Below, piece after piece: positions 28,345-39,140 of a stretch of 64,000 bases of DNA; position 1 is the stretch's first letter; each line of letters begins with the position of its first letter. The notes below the pieces were generated by a model that saw only the letters and a program-made list of their open reading frames with translations, searched no databases and was not told the DNA's origin. The DNA comes from Gammaproteobacteria bacterium. Lineage in GTDB: Bacteria > Pseudomonadota > Gammaproteobacteria > SURF-13. The stretch is from the NCBI GenBank assembly GCA_030680605.1, contig JAUXUQ010000002.1:124001-188000 (forward strand). Direction: 5' to 3'. Both the position numbers and the translations under genes were made by a program.

Positions 28345-29859
28345 TTAGCGGCCTGGTGTGCGGTCAAGGCGCCGGTAGGAGATGGCCTCGGTGAGATGGA
28401 CGGTTTTGATGTCTTCGCTGCCTGCCAGATCAGCGATGGTGCGGGCGACCTTGAGAATGCGGTGATAGGCACGGGTTGAGAGACCTAAGCGCTCTATGGC
28501 CTGCTCCAGCAGGTGTTGATCACCGTCGCCGAGACGGCAAAATTTTTCCACTTGTTTGTTCTTGAGGGCGGCGTTGGGTTTGGCGCTGCGCAGCATCTGC
28601 TGGTTGCGTGCGGCTTCCACGCGCTGGCGCACCGTTGCGCTGGTCTCGGTTTGTTCGTCTGGTGCGGCGCGCAGGCCTCCCTCCGGCAGCTTGGGTACTT
28701 CGATATGCATGTCGATGCGGTCAAGCAACGGGCCGGAGACGCGGGCGCGGTAGCGTTGCACCTGCTCCAAGGTGCAATGGCAACGGCCCTTGCTGTCGCC
28801 AAGATAGCCGCAGGGGCAGGGGTTCATGGCGGCAATGAGCTGGAAACGCGCAGGAAATTCGGCCTGGCGCGCAGCGCGTGAGATAGTGATGCGGCCCGAT
28901 TCCAAGGGTTCGCGCAGGACTTCCAGTACGCGCCGGTCGAACTCGGGCAGCTCGTCCAGAAACAGTACGCCGTGATGAGCGAGCGAGATCTCGCCCGGAC
29001 GCGGCACGCTTCCTCCGCCCACCAGCGCCACGCCCGATGCCGTGTGATGCGGCGCGCGAAACGGGCGTTTGCGCCATAGCCGGGTGGCAAAGCCTTGATC
29101 GCTGACGGACAGCAACGCCGCCGACTCCAGGGCTTCTTCCTCCGTCATCTCCGGTAGTGCTCCCGGTAAGCGGCTCGCCAGCATGGTTTTTCCAGTGCCG
29201 GGTGGGCCGATCATCAACAGGCTGTGGCTTCCGGCCGCAGCTATCTCCAGCGCGCGTTTGGCATGTTGCTGACCGCGCACCTCCGCTAAATCCTCGCCAG
29301 TCTCCTCTCCAAGCTGCGCCGCATTTAACACGTGCGGTGTGAGCGCCTGGGTTCCAGTCAAATGCGCGCACACTTCCAGCAAGTGGCGCGCGCCAATCAC
29401 CGTTACTCCCGTCACCAAAGCCGCTTCATCGGCATTTTCCATTGGCGTTAGCAGCATGCGGCCTGCCTCGCGCACCTTCAGTGCCACCGGTAGCGCACCG
29501 CGCACCGAACGCAGATCGCCCGTCAAGGCCAATTCCCCGATAAACTCGTAGTTTTCCAGTGCTTGTTTTGGGATTTGCCCCGAAGCGGCCAATATTCCAA
29601 GCGCAATCGCAAGATCAAAGCGTCCGCCTTCCTTAGGCAGGTCAGCGGGCGCGAGGTTGATGGTGATGCGGCGTGTGGGGAAGTCGAAATGCGCGTTCAG
29701 TAAGGCGCTACGCACACGGTCTTTACTTTCCTTGACCGCCGCCTCCGGCAGGCCAACGATAGAAAGGCTGGGTAAGCCGTTGGAGAGATGTACCTCCACC
29801 GTGACCAGTGGGGCATCAATGCCGGATTGTGCACGGCTGTAGGCCACAGCGAGCGACAT
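28345..29859 (-). CDS. comM: YifB/ComM-family AAA+ ATPase (Mg-chelatase-like)
   Basis: ComM is a hexameric helicase that promotes branch migration during natural transformation. The 504-residue protein has an N-terminal Lon-protease-like fold (VEVHLSNGLPSLSIVGLPEAA), a Mg-chelatase AAA+ core with Walker A GPPGTGKTMLASRLPG and Walker B GVLFLDELPEF, and a zinc-like CPCGYLGD..C.C motif. The C-terminal domain ends with the conserved YHRILKVARTIADL. It follows ubiK by 9 nt, a usual pairing. Confidence 0.94.
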   Translation of the reverse strand: MSLAVAYSRAQSGIDAPLVTVEVHLSNGLPSLSIVGLPEAAVKESKDRVRSALLNAHFDFPTRRITINLAPADLPKEGGRFDLAIALGILAASGQIPKQALENYEFIGELALTGDLRSVRGALPVALKVREAGRMLLTPMENADEAALVTGVTVIGARHLLEVCAHLTGTQALTPHVLNAAQLGEETGEDLAEVRGQQHAKRALEIAAAGSHSLLMIGPPGTGKTMLASRLPGALPEMTEEEALESAALLSVSDQGFATRLWRKRPFRAPHHTASGVALVGGGSVPRPGEISLAHHGVLFLDELPEFDRRVLEVLREPLESGRITISRAARQAEFPARFQLIAAMNPCPCGYLGDSKGRCHCTLEQVQRYRARVSGPLLDRIDMHIEVPKLPEGGLRAAPDEQTETSATVRQRVEAARNQQMLRSAKPNAALKNKQVEKFCRLGDGDQHLLEQAIERLGLSTRAYHRILKVARTIADLAGSEDIKTVHLTEAISYRRLDRTPGR

Positions 29860-29868
29860 GCGGGGGCG

Positions 29869-30132
29869 TTATTCTGTCGTACGTAGTTTTAGCAATTCGG
29901 ACTCAAGCGCCGCCACTTTATCATCCAGCGCCTTGAGCTTGGCACGCGTACGTGACAGCACTTCAGTCTGTACGTCGAATTCCTCGCGCGTGACCAGATT
30001 CAGTTTGGCGAAGGTGCTGTTCAGTGCGGCGCGCAGACTTCTTTCCACGTCACGCTGCGTCTCGTGTAGGCCGGGTGGGATAATGCCCGTCAATCGTCGC
30101 ACCAGCTCGTCCAGTGTCGTTGCCCCGCTCAT
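29869..30132 (-). CDS. ubiK: Ubiquinone biosynthesis accessory factor UbiK
   Basis: UbiK (BMFP/YqiC family) helps organise the aerobic ubiquinone biosynthesis complex. The 87-residue protein has the family pattern: an amphipathic N-terminal half with ERSLRAALNSTFAKLNLVTREEFDVQ and a C-terminal coiled coil (VLSRTRAKLKALDDKVAALE). It lies directly upstream of comM and divergent from the porin-glnK-amtB operon. Confidence 0.93.
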   Translation of the reverse strand: MSGATTLDELVRRLTGIIPPGLHETQRDVERSLRAALNSTFAKLNLVTREEFDVQTEVLSRTRAKLKALDDKVAALESELLKLRTTE

Positions 30133-30153
30133 CTGAGTTCCTTCCTTTAAATG

Positions 30154-30168
30154 GCACCATGATGGTGC
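30154..30168 (+). promoter_or_regulatory. Candidate NtrC enhancer site
   Basis: GCACCATGATGGTGC is a perfect 7-bp inverted repeat around one base and fits the NtrC consensus GCACC-N5-GGTGC. It lies about 96 bp upstream of the -24 element of the sigma-54 promoter, the usual distance for an NtrC enhancer, and just before the divergent ubiK gene. Confidence 0.75.
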
Positions 30169-30263
30169 GTAAATTCAAAATCAGCCTGATTATAGTGCGC
30201 TTTGCACTGCATTTTTACTAATTCATCAATATAACTATATGATAATAAAAGCAAATAATAGCA

Positions 30264-30279
30264 TGGCACGGGAACTGCA
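30264..30279 (+). promoter_or_regulatory. Sigma-54 promoter of the porin-glnK-amtB operon
   Basis: TGGCACG-GGAA-CTGCA matches the -24/-12 consensus TGGCACG-N4-TTGCA with one change; the invariant GG and GC are 10 bp apart. Transcription would begin near 30290, about 80 nt before the porin ATG. With the NtrC palindrome upstream it implies induction under nitrogen limitation. Confidence 0.82.
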
Positions 30280-30370
30280 TTATATCGTGTGGCTCAATAA
30301 TCTGGCTCAAAATTCGGTCAAGGCTATTGTGGCGCATTCATTTATATACTTTATATAGGGAGACTTGCTA

Positions 30371-31060
30371 ATGAAAGGCCTAACAACGACTCTGATGACA
30401 GGCGTGCTTGCGATCAGCCCGATGCTGGCATTGGCCGATGAGCCGGCCTCGCCACATAGCGTTACCGGTAACCTCAGCTTTACCAGCAATTATGTCTTCC
30501 GCGGCTTCTCGCAGACCACAGATGATCCCGCCATCCAGGGTGGGTTTGATTATGCACACGAGAGCGGAGTTTACCTAGGTACTTGGGCGTCGAATGTATC
30601 GGGCGACGTCTACACGGGTGCCAATATGGAATGGGATGTCTACGCCGGGTACAACGGCACGATCAATGATGATCTCAGTTACAACGTTGGGTTGCTGCAG
30701 TACTACTACCCAGGCGGTTCTGAGTTCAATACCTCGGAAGCCTATGCGGGAGCGACATTCAAGTTTTTGAACGTGAAATACTCTCACACCCTTACCGATT
30801 ACTTCGGAGTCGATGACTCGAAAGGTTCGGGCTATTTGGAGGCCAACGCCAACTTTGATCTCCCGCAGGATTTCGGTCTGGGACTGCACGTCGGTCACCA
30901 GAAGGTGAAGAACTCGAGTGATGCGGACTATACCGATTATAAAGTGAGCCTGTCCAAGGAGCTCGGCGGGTTTGATTTTAGTCTGGCCTACACCGACACG
31001 GACTATGACTCGGACGCATCTGACGAGAAATTCTTCCTGTCTGTCGGTAAGACCTTTTAA
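30371..31060 (+). CDS. TorF-family outer-membrane protein (NlmA-like)
   Basis: The 229-residue protein has a signal peptide ending near MLALADEP. A beta-strand-rich chain follows, opening with the family motif GNLSFTSNYVFRGFSQTTDDPAIQGGF and closing with FFLSVGKTF, whose terminal Phe suits outer-membrane insertion. I chose the ATG at 30371 with GGGAGA 7 nt upstream. A porin-like gene of this type (nlmA) precedes glnK-amtB in Herbaspirillum under nitrogen control, so a role in nitrogen-compound passage across the outer membrane is plausible but unproven. Confidence 0.85.
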   Translation: MKGLTTTLMTGVLAISPMLALADEPASPHSVTGNLSFTSNYVFRGFSQTTDDPAIQGGFDYAHESGVYLGTWASNVSGDVYTGANMEWDVYAGYNGTINDDLSYNVGLLQYYYPGGSEFNTSEAYAGATFKFLNVKYSHTLTDYFGVDDSKGSGYLEANANFDLPQDFGLGLHVGHQKVKNSSDADYTDYKVSLSKELGGFDFSLAYTDTDYDSDASDEKFFLSVGKTF

Positions 31061-31112
31061 CAGAGGCATGACTCATGCGATCACTGCATCGCCGCACTTA
31101 TTTATAATGTAA

Positions 31113-31460
<348 letters not shown>

Positions 31461-31477
31461 TCAAGGGGACTATCACC

Positions 31478-32863
31478 ATGACGATTTTTAAATACAGAAA
31501 GATGTTGGGCGCGCTGCTGCTCGGGGCGTGCGTAGGGTTCTCACCGCTGGTGGCGGCTGAGGAGATAGGTGCGCTGGCTGGCGAGGTAGTCGAGGCTGTC
31601 ACTGAGGCGGCAGAAACGCCCAGCCTTGATTCAGGCGATACCGCCTGGATGCTGACTGCAACCGCCCTGGTGTTGCTGATGACCATTCCGGGCTTGTCAC
31701 TGTTTTACGCGGGCATGGTACGTTCCAAGAACGTCCTGTCGGTGCTGATGCAGTGTTTCGCCATCACGGCCCTGGCCTCGGTGCTGTGGGCCCTGTATGT
31801 CTACAGTCTGGCATTTGATACCGGCGGCATGGAAAAAGGGGTGACTAACTTCAACTCCTTCTTCGGCTCGCTGGGCAAGGCCTTTCTGAGCGGTGTGAGC
31901 GTGGACTCGCTGGTCGGCACTGTGCCTGAGACGGTGTTCATGACCTTCCAGATGACCTTTGCCATTATTACCCCGGCACTCATTGTGGGTGCGTTCGCCG
32001 AGCGGATGAAGTTCTCCGCCATGCTGTGGTTCACAGCCCTGTGGTTGACGCTGGTGTATGCACCGATGGCACACATGGTATGGGGCGGTGACGGTGGCCT
32101 GATGTGGGACTGGGGTGTGCTCGATTTCGCCGGTGGTACGGTGGTGCACATCAATGCCGGCGTTGCGGGCCTGGTGGCGGCTCTGGTGCTGGGCAAGCGC
32201 ATGGGCTACGGTACAGTCGCCATGCCCCCGCATAACCTGTCACTGACGGTGATCGGCGCCTGTCTGCTCTGGGTCGGCTGGTTTGGCTTCAATGCCGGTA
32301 GTGCGGTGGCTGCCAACGGTACGGCCGGCATGGCCATGGCCGTGACACAGATCGCGACGGCGGCGGCGGCGCTGGGCTGGATGTTTACCGAGTGGATGGT
32401 GCGCGGCAAGCCCACCGTGCTCGGTATTGTCACGGGTGCGGTGGCCGGCCTGGTCGCCATCACTCCGGCCTCTGGCTTCGTGGGCCCCATGGGTGCGATC
32501 GCCATCGGCGCTGTCGCAGGTGCGGTCTCCTACTGGGCGGCGACCAGCCTGAAGCGTGCGCTGGGCTATGACGACGCGCTGGACGTGTTCGGCGTGCATG
32601 CGGTGGCGGGCATCGTCGGCGCCTTGCTGACCGGCGTGTTTGCGGCGGCGAGCCTGGGTGGTACTCAGGGCGATGACTTCAGCATTGGTAGCCAGGTGCT
32701 TATCCAGGCGCAAGGCGTGCTGATGACCGTGGTCTGGTGCGCCATCGTCACCTTCGCCATCCTCAAGGTGCTGGATGCGGTGATGGGGCTGCGCGTCAGT
32801 GAAGAGGAAGAGTCGGAAGGGCTCGACCTCACGCAGCACGAGGAGCGTGGCTACAATCTGTAA
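31478..32863 (+). CDS. amtB: Ammonium transporter AmtB
   Basis: AmtB conducts ammonium through the inner membrane. The ATG at 31478 gives 461 residues with a cleavable signal (MTIFKYRKMLGALLLGACVG..) and about 11 spans. The pore His pair is visible in GGTVVHINAGVAGL and FGVHAVAGIVGAL. The acidic C-terminal tail is the region that contacts GlnK in relatives. A GTG start overlapping glnK is possible but AAGGGG before the ATG fits better. A strong terminator follows. Confidence 0.96.
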   Translation: MTIFKYRKMLGALLLGACVGFSPLVAAEEIGALAGEVVEAVTEAAETPSLDSGDTAWMLTATALVLLMTIPGLSLFYAGMVRSKNVLSVLMQCFAITALASVLWALYVYSLAFDTGGMEKGVTNFNSFFGSLGKAFLSGVSVDSLVGTVPETVFMTFQMTFAIITPALIVGAFAERMKFSAMLWFTALWLTLVYAPMAHMVWGGDGGLMWDWGVLDFAGGTVVHINAGVAGLVAALVLGKRMGYGTVAMPPHNLSLTVIGACLLWVGWFGFNAGSAVAANGTAGMAMAVTQIATAAAALGWMFTEWMVRGKPTVLGIVTGAVAGLVAITPASGFVGPMGAIAIGAVAGAVSYWAATSLKRALGYDDALDVFGVHAVAGIVGALLTGVFAAASLGGTQGDDFSIGSQVLIQAQGVLMTVVWCAIVTFAILKVLDAVMGLRVSEEEESEGLDLTQHEERGYNL

Positions 32864-32883
32864 CGTCACTTAAGGCACAAATG

Positions 32884-32913
32884 AAAACGGGGGCTTAAAG
32901 CCCCCGTTTTTTT
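32884..32913. terminator. Bidirectional intrinsic terminator between amtB and hppA
   Basis: AAAACGGGGGCTTAAAGCCCCCGTTTTTTT forms an 8-bp GC-rich stem with a short loop. It is followed by seven T residues, and four A residues lie on the other side. It serves amtB (plus strand) and possibly hppA (minus strand). Confidence 0.92.
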
Positions 32914-32935
32914 GCCTGCAGAAAGCTCTGTAGGA

Positions 32936-34969
32936 TTACAGCAGTGGCACAATCAACAACGCCACGATGTTGATGATCTTGATCATCGGGTTGATGGCGG
33001 GGCCAGCGGTGTCTTTGTAGGGGTCGCCTACGGTGTCACCGGTGATAGCTGCCTTGTGCGCCTCAGAGCCCTTGCCACCGCAGTTGCCTTCCTCAATGTA
33101 CTTCTTGGCATTATCCCATGCACCGCCACCGGTGGTCATGGAGATGGCTACGAACAGTCCGGTGATAATGGTGCCGAGCAGCAAGCCACCCAATGCCTGC
33201 GGGCCCAGAACCAGACCAACCACTACCGGTACCAGCACCGGCAGCAGTGAGGGCACGATCATTTCCTTGATCGCCGACTTGGTGAGCAGGTCCACCGCGC
33301 GTGAGTAGTCCGGTTTTGCGGTGCCTGCCATGATGCCGGGGATCTCGCGGAACTGACGCCGCACCTCAACCACCACCGACGCGGCCGCACGCCCCACGGC
33401 CTGCATCGCCAGCGCGCCGAACAAATAAGGCACCAGGCCGCCAATCAGCAGGCCGATGATGACCATGTGGTTGGAGAGGTCAAAGGTAAGCATGCCGCCC
33501 GAGTGCTTGCTCAGTTCGTGTGTGAAGTCGGCGAACAGCACCAGCGCGGCCAGACCGGCGGAGCCGATGGCGTAACCCTTGGTCACGGCCTTGGTGGTGT
33601 TGCCCACGGCGTCCAGCGGATCGGTGATGTTGCGCACCTCCTCCGGTAGCCCCGCCATTTGCGCGATGCCGCCCGCGTTGTCGGTGATGGGGCCGTAGGC
33701 GTCGAGCGCCACGATGATGCCCGCCATCGACAGCATGGAGGTGACAGCCACCGCGATGCCGTACAGCTCGGCGAATTGATAGGCGCCCCAGATGCCCAGG
33801 CAGATCGAGAGCACAGGCAGTGCGGTGGACTTCATGGAGATCGCCAGTCCCGCGATGATGTTGGTCGCGTGCCCGGTGGTGGAGGCCTCGGCCACGTACT
33901 TCACCGGGCCATATTCGGTCGCGGTGTAGTACTCGGTGATCACGACCAGTGCCGCAGTCACCAGCAGCCCGATGATGGCGGCGCCGTAGAGGTTGAGTAC
34001 GCTGTAGCTGCCGTTACCGGCCATCAGCCAGTCGGTGACAAAGTAAAAGGCGATTGCGGACAGGACGGCCGCGACGATCAGGCCACGGTAGAGCGCGTTC
34101 ATGATCTTGCCACCTTCGCGTGCGTTCACAAAGAAGGTGCCGATGATGGAGGCGATGATAGACACCGCGCCCATGACCAGAGGATACAGCACGGCATTGA
34201 CGCCGGCCTCGCCAGTGAACAGCAGACCGCCCAGTAGCATGGTGGCGATGATGGTCACGGCGTAGGTCTCGAACAGATCGGCGGCCATGCCGGCGCAGTC
34301 GCCTACATTGTCGCCCACGTTGTCGGCGATCACGGCCGGGTTGCGGGGGTCATCTTCGGGGATGCCGGCCTCGACCTTGCCCACCAGGTCCGCGCCCACG
34401 TCCGCGCCCTTGGTGAAGATACCGCCGCCGAGACGGGCGAAGATGGAGATCAGCGAGCCGCCGAAGGCAAGGCCCACCAGCGGTGCGAGACTAACCGCTT
34501 CACCCGCGGGCGTCATGTACTGCAGAATGGAGTAATAACCCGCCACGCCGAGCAGTCCGAAGCCGACCACCAACATGCCGGTGATCGCGCCGCCACGGAA
34601 GGCGACCTGTAATGCGGCGTTGAGACCACTGCGCGCCGCCTCGGCCGTGCGTACGTTGGCACGCACCGAGATGATCATGCCGGCATAGCCTGCGAGGCCG
34701 GACAGGATGGCGCCGACGGCAAAACCGATGGCGGTCTGCCATCCCAGTAGCGGTATAAAGCCGATAACGAGGAATAATACGGCCCCGACGAGGGCGATGG
34801 TGCTGTACTGACGGTTGAGGTAGGCCATGGCGCCTTCCTGGATGGCGGCTGCGATCTCGCGCATGCGGTCGTTGCCGTCGGATTTTGCGAGTACCCATTG
34901 CATCGACCACACACCGTAAACGATGGCGGCGAATGCGCACACAATACTGATGACAAGTGCTGCTGACAT
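32936..34969 (-). CDS. hppA: Membrane-bound proton-translocating pyrophosphatase
   Basis: It couples pyrophosphate hydrolysis to ion pumping across the inner membrane. The 677-residue protein has about 16 spans and the catalytic signatures [21 protein letters not shown] and [19 protein letters not shown]. The string GNTTKA carries Lys where potassium-dependent enzymes have Ala, so a potassium-independent proton pump is predicted. Its start has GGGAGA upstream. It lies 134 nt after pfp on the same strand; such pairing is known in Methylococcus. Confidence 0.95.
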   Translation of the reverse strand: MSAALVISIVCAFAAIVYGVWSMQWVLAKSDGNDRMREIAAAIQEGAMAYLNRQYSTIALVGAVLFLVIGFIPLLGWQTAIGFAVGAILSGLAGYAGMIISVRANVRTAEAARSGLNAALQVAFRGGAITGMLVVGFGLLGVAGYYSILQYMTPAGEAVSLAPLVGLAFGGSLISIFARLGGGIFTKGADVGADLVGKVEAGIPEDDPRNPAVIADNVGDNVGDCAGMAADLFETYAVTIIATMLLGGLLFTGEAGVNAVLYPLVMGAVSIIASIIGTFFVNAREGGKIMNALYRGLIVAAVLSAIAFYFVTDWLMAGNGSYSVLNLYGAAIIGLLVTAALVVITEYYTATEYGPVKYVAEASTTGHATNIIAGLAISMKSTALPVLSICLGIWGAYQFAELYGIAVAVTSMLSMAGIIVALDAYGPITDNAGGIAQMAGLPEEVRNITDPLDAVGNTTKAVTKGYAIGSAGLAALVLFADFTHELSKHSGGMLTFDLSNHMVIIGLLIGGLVPYLFGALAMQAVGRAAASVVVEVRRQFREIPGIMAGTAKPDYSRAVDLLTKSAIKEMIVPSLLPVLVPVVVGLVLGPQALGGLLLGTIITGLFVAISMTTGGGAWDNAKKYIEEGNCGGKGSEAHKAAITGDTVGDPYKDTAGPAINPMIKIINIVALLIVPLL

Positions 34970-35103
34970 TAGACTTTCTCCCTAAAGGTTTGGATAGTTG
35001 TCAACAAAAGTTACCGATCCGTCGGACGAAATGAAGCTCCTGGTATATCTGGCATATAAAGCTGTAAAACTCCCCGTACCATCTGCTTTTTAAAGGTGCA
35101 GGG

Positions 35104-36372
35104 TTACTTTTTAATATTGAAGCTGGTTTTCAGTCGCTTTGGTACGGCCGCATTCTTGAGGCGCACATACTGGGGCAGGCCATTTTTATATGGCGGATAG
35201 TCCTCGCCGGAAATCAGCGGTTCCAGATAGGCTCGGCATTTGTCGGTGATGCCAAAACCGTCCGGACTGATGAAGTTCTTGGGCATCATCTTTTCCACGT
35301 TCGCCACCTTGGACAGTTGCGCCATGCCGACCTTCCATTTATAGGGTGTGCTGGAGATGCGCTCCACGGTGGGCATTACCGCGTTGTGGCCCTTGAGGGC
35401 GAACTCCACCGCCGCCTTGCCCATGGCGTAGGCCTGTGCCACGTCGGTTTTGGAGGCGATATGGCGGGCAGCGCGCTGGAGATAGTCTGCCACTGCCCAG
35501 TGATACTTGAGCCCCAGACCTTCTTTAATGATGTTGGCCACGACCGGTGCCACCCCCCCGAGTTGGGCATGGCCAAAGGCATCGCGTAGCCCCTGGTCAG
35601 AGAGAAAGTTGCCGTCCGGACCCTTCACGCCTTCCGAGACCACGACCGAGCAGTAGCCGAACTTCTTTACCAGGGTATTCACCTTGGCGAGGAACTTGGT
35701 CTGGTCGAAGGCCACCTCCGGGAACAGGATGACGATAGGAATATCGCAGTCCTTGCTCGATGCGAGCCCGCCTGCTGCAGCGATCCAGCCCGCGTGACGG
35801 CCCATGACCTCGATCACGAACACCTTGGTTGAGGTCTTGCACATCGAGGCCACGTCGAAGCTCGCCTCGCGGGTAGAGATGGCGATGTACTTGGCCACCG
35901 AGCCAAAGCCCGGGCAGGTGTCGGTGATGGGCAGGTCGTTATCCACGGTCTTGGGCACGTGGATGGCCTGTAGCGGATAGCCCAGTTTTTCCGAGAGCTG
36001 CGAGACCTTGAGACAGGTGTCAGCGGAGTCGCCGCCGCCGTTATAGAAGAAATAACCGATGTTGTGGGCCTTGAACACTTCGATCAGGCGTTCGTACTCG
36101 GCACGGCTTTGCTCCAGGCCCTTGAGCTTGAAACGGCAGGAGCCGAAGGCCCCGGCGGGGGTGTGGCGCAGCGCCGTGATGGCCTTGGCTGATTCCTTGC
36201 TGGTGTCGATCAGGTCTTCTGTGAGAGCGCCGATGATGCCGTTACGGCCCGCGTAGACCTTGCCCATCCTGTCTTTGTGCTGACGTGCGGTTTCGAGCAC
36301 TCCGCAGGCAGAGGCGTTGATTACCGCAGTGACCCCGCCCGACTGGGCGTAAAAGGCATTTTTTTTTGGCAT
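35104..36372 (-). CDS. pfp: Pyrophosphate-dependent 6-phosphofructokinase
   Basis: It phosphorylates fructose-6-phosphate reversibly with pyrophosphate in place of ATP. The 422-residue protein has NGGGDSADTCLKVSQL in the phosphoryl-donor loop, where ATP enzymes have GGDGS, and the catalytic PKTVDNDLPITD. The VIEVMGRHAGWIAAAGG motif binds the sugar phosphate. Neighbouring hppA would produce or use pyrophosphate. Pyrophosphate specificity is inferred from the loop and context. Confidence 0.9.
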   Translation of the reverse strand: MPKKNAFYAQSGGVTAVINASACGVLETARQHKDRMGKVYAGRNGIIGALTEDLIDTSKESAKAITALRHTPAGAFGSCRFKLKGLEQSRAEYERLIEVFKAHNIGYFFYNGGGDSADTCLKVSQLSEKLGYPLQAIHVPKTVDNDLPITDTCPGFGSVAKYIAISTREASFDVASMCKTSTKVFVIEVMGRHAGWIAAAGGLASSKDCDIPIVILFPEVAFDQTKFLAKVNTLVKKFGYCSVVVSEGVKGPDGNFLSDQGLRDAFGHAQLGGVAPVVANIIKEGLGLKYHWAVADYLQRAARHIASKTDVAQAYAMGKAAVEFALKGHNAVMPTVERISSTPYKWKVGMAQLSKVANVEKMMPKNFISPDGFGITDKCRAYLEPLISGEDYPPYKNGLPQYVRLKNAAVPKRLKTSFNIKK

Positions 36373-36672
36373 GCTCCCTCACGTATATTTTTTGAGTAAA
36401 CCGCGCCAGAGTGTAACGCATCATGCATCTTGGGCAAAGAGGTGCTGTTAAAAACATGATGGTGCAATTGTGTGTGAGGCGGGTATGTGCAGGCCGCTCA
36501 TTGAGTGCCCGAGGTGCCGTGATGCGGGCGCTAACTTTTTCTTCTGATACGTTGACTTAGATGCAGGCTGAGGGTAGCTTAACGCTTGCCGAAACTCATC
36601 GTCACTGAAGGATGGCGGATAAGCATGGTGGAAAAGATCAATAACGACACCACAACAAGAGCGAGGAAGGCC
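36373..36672. other. Divergent promoter region between pfp and adk
   Basis: This 300-nt gap should hold the promoters of pfp (minus) and adk (plus). The adk frame is open back to 36586, but that extension lacks adenylate kinase similarity. I see no other gene, repeat or clear promoter match. Confidence 0.5.
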
Positions 36673-37896
36673 ATGAGAATAGTCCTGTTAGGAGCACCCG
36701 GCTCGGGCAAAGGGACACAAGCCAAGCTGCTGGTGCAGAAATACAAGATCCCCCAAATCTCGACCGGCGACCTGCTGCGGGCCGCAGTTGCTGCGGGTAC
36801 ACCACTGGGTAGGCAGGCGCGTGCCGCTATGGATGCCGGACAACTGGTCTCGGACGATATCGTGCTTGGCATGATCGCCGAACGGCTGAGTAGCCCGGAC
36901 GCCCGCAATGGCTTCATTCTGGACGGTTTCCCGCGCAATATTCCACAGGCCGAGGCACTCGATACCATGCTCGCGCAACTGGAGCACCCCCTGCAGGTTG
37001 CATTACTTATTGAGGTGGACTTCGACATCCTCATGCAGCGGCTGACGGGTCGGCGCACCTGTGAGTTATGCGGTGAGACCTACAATGTCTATACCTCGCC
37101 ATCAAGACTCGACGACAAGTGCGACAAGTGCGGCGGGAATCTGCGGCATCGTGCAGACGATAACGAGGAAACTATTGGCAGTCGACTGCGTGTTTATGAT
37201 GCTCAGACTGCCCCATTGATTGTCTACTATCGCAATCAGGGCAAGCTGCGCACGGTGCAAGGCGTAGGCGAGATCAACGATATCTGCACTGCCATGCGCA
37301 AGATTCTTGATGATGCTGAGGCGGGGGCGAAGAGCGGCACGCTGAAGCAGGGTATGGCAGAGGTGCCAGCAAGCGAAAATAAACTCTTGCCTAAACAGGT
37401 TGATGCGAGCAGAATGCCGGCATCAAGAAAGACGCAAGCGATTTCGCCGGGTGCAAAAGTATCTGTGAAGCTCGCGCAGAAGAAGGCGGGCGATAAGGCG
37501 GCACCGAAGAAGGTGGCGGCGAAGAAAGCAGGTGTTAAGAAGTCTGGTGCGCGGAGCGCAGTAAAGAAAAATCCGTCCAGGACGATAACACCGAAAGCGG
37601 TGGCGAGAAAGAAGTCGGCTCCAAAGAAGGTAGTACCGAAGAAGGCAGTACCCAAGAGAGCAACTGCAATCAAGGCAACACCAAAAAAGGAGATATCAAT
37701 GAAGAAAGCAACCAAGAAGCCTGCTGCAAAGAAAGCAACCAAGAAGCCTGCTGCCAAGAAGGTAGCCAAGAAGAAGGTCGTGAAGAAGGCAGTGGCAAAG
37801 AAAAAGCCAGCTGCGAAGAAGAAGGCTGCCGTCAAGAAGAAGCCTGCTGCAAAGAAGAAGCCGGCCGCAAAGAAGAAGGCTGCCGCGAAGAAGTAA
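36673..37896 (+). CDS. adk: Adenylate kinase with a long histone-H1-like lysine-rich tail
   Basis: The first 215 or so residues are a complete long-form adenylate kinase (AMP + ATP to 2 ADP). It has the P-loop GAPGSGKGTQ, ISTGDLLRAA, DGFPRN, and a LID with a Cys4 zinc site (C130, C133, C150, C153). About 190 extra residues follow, from about 262 on almost only Lys, Ala, Pro and Val in KPAAKK-type repeats like bacterial H1 homologues and AlgP. AGGAAGG precedes the chosen ATG at 36673. The tail is about as long as the enzyme and contains its own start site, annotated separately. Such a tail is not usual for Adk. Confidence 0.93.
   Translation: MRIVLLGAPGSGKGTQAKLLVQKYKIPQISTGDLLRAAVAAGTPLGRQARAAMDAGQLVSDDIVLGMIAERLSSPDARNGFILDGFPRNIPQAEALDTMLAQLEHPLQVALLIEVDFDILMQRLTGRRTCELCGETYNVYTSPSRLDDKCDKCGGNLRHRADDNEETIGSRLRVYDAQTAPLIVYYRNQGKLRTVQGVGEINDICTAMRKILDDAEAGAKSGTLKQGMAEVPASENKLLPKQVDASRMPASRKTQAISPGAKVSVKLAQKKAGDKAAPKKVAAKKAGVKKSGARSAVKKNPSRTITPKAVARKKSAPKKVVPKKAVPKRATAIKATPKKEISMKKATKKPAAKKATKKPAAKKVAKKKVVKKAVAKKKPAAKKKAAVKKKPAAKKKPAAKKKAAAKK
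37699..37896 (+). CDS. Possible internally initiated H1-like protein within adk
   Basis: Inside the adk tail, AAGGAG (37687-37692) lies 6 nt before an in-frame ATG at 37699. Initiation there would give a 65-residue, extremely basic protein starting MKKATKKPAAKKATKK, very like free-standing bacterial histone-H1 homologues. The run of A bases may create AAGGAG by chance in a lysine-rich region, but its spacing is ideal. Whether it is used cannot be known from sequence. Confidence 0.45.
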   Translation: MKKATKKPAAKKATKKPAAKKVAKKKVVKKAVAKKKPAAKKKAAVKKKPAAKKKPAAKKKAAAKK

Positions 37897-37991
37897 CAGT
37901 ATCAGCTGTCCTGCATGTCAGGGGGTGGCTGATCCACCCCCTTGCTTTTGATCGTATCTCCCCCCACAGTATTAACCCATTCTCCGCTTGA

Positions 37992-39118
<1,127 letters not shown>

Positions 39119-39140
39119 TTTTCCCTTGTATCGTGTCCCT

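Noticed and set aside
30197-30215. AGTGC-GCTTT-GCACT as a second NtrC site
   Set aside because: The half-sites are in the reverse arrangement from GCACC-N5-GGTGC, so it does not fit the NtrC consensus.
37236-37835. A Phe/Ala-rich 199-codon frame opposite the adk tail
   Set aside because: It is the complement of Lys/Ala repeats (AAG read as CTT/TTC) and looks hydrophobic only for that reason.
37681-37896. Lysine-rich DNA repeats taken as a CRISPR-like or satellite array
   Set aside because: The repeats are irregular in length and follow the codon frame of KPAAKK, so they are coding low complexity.
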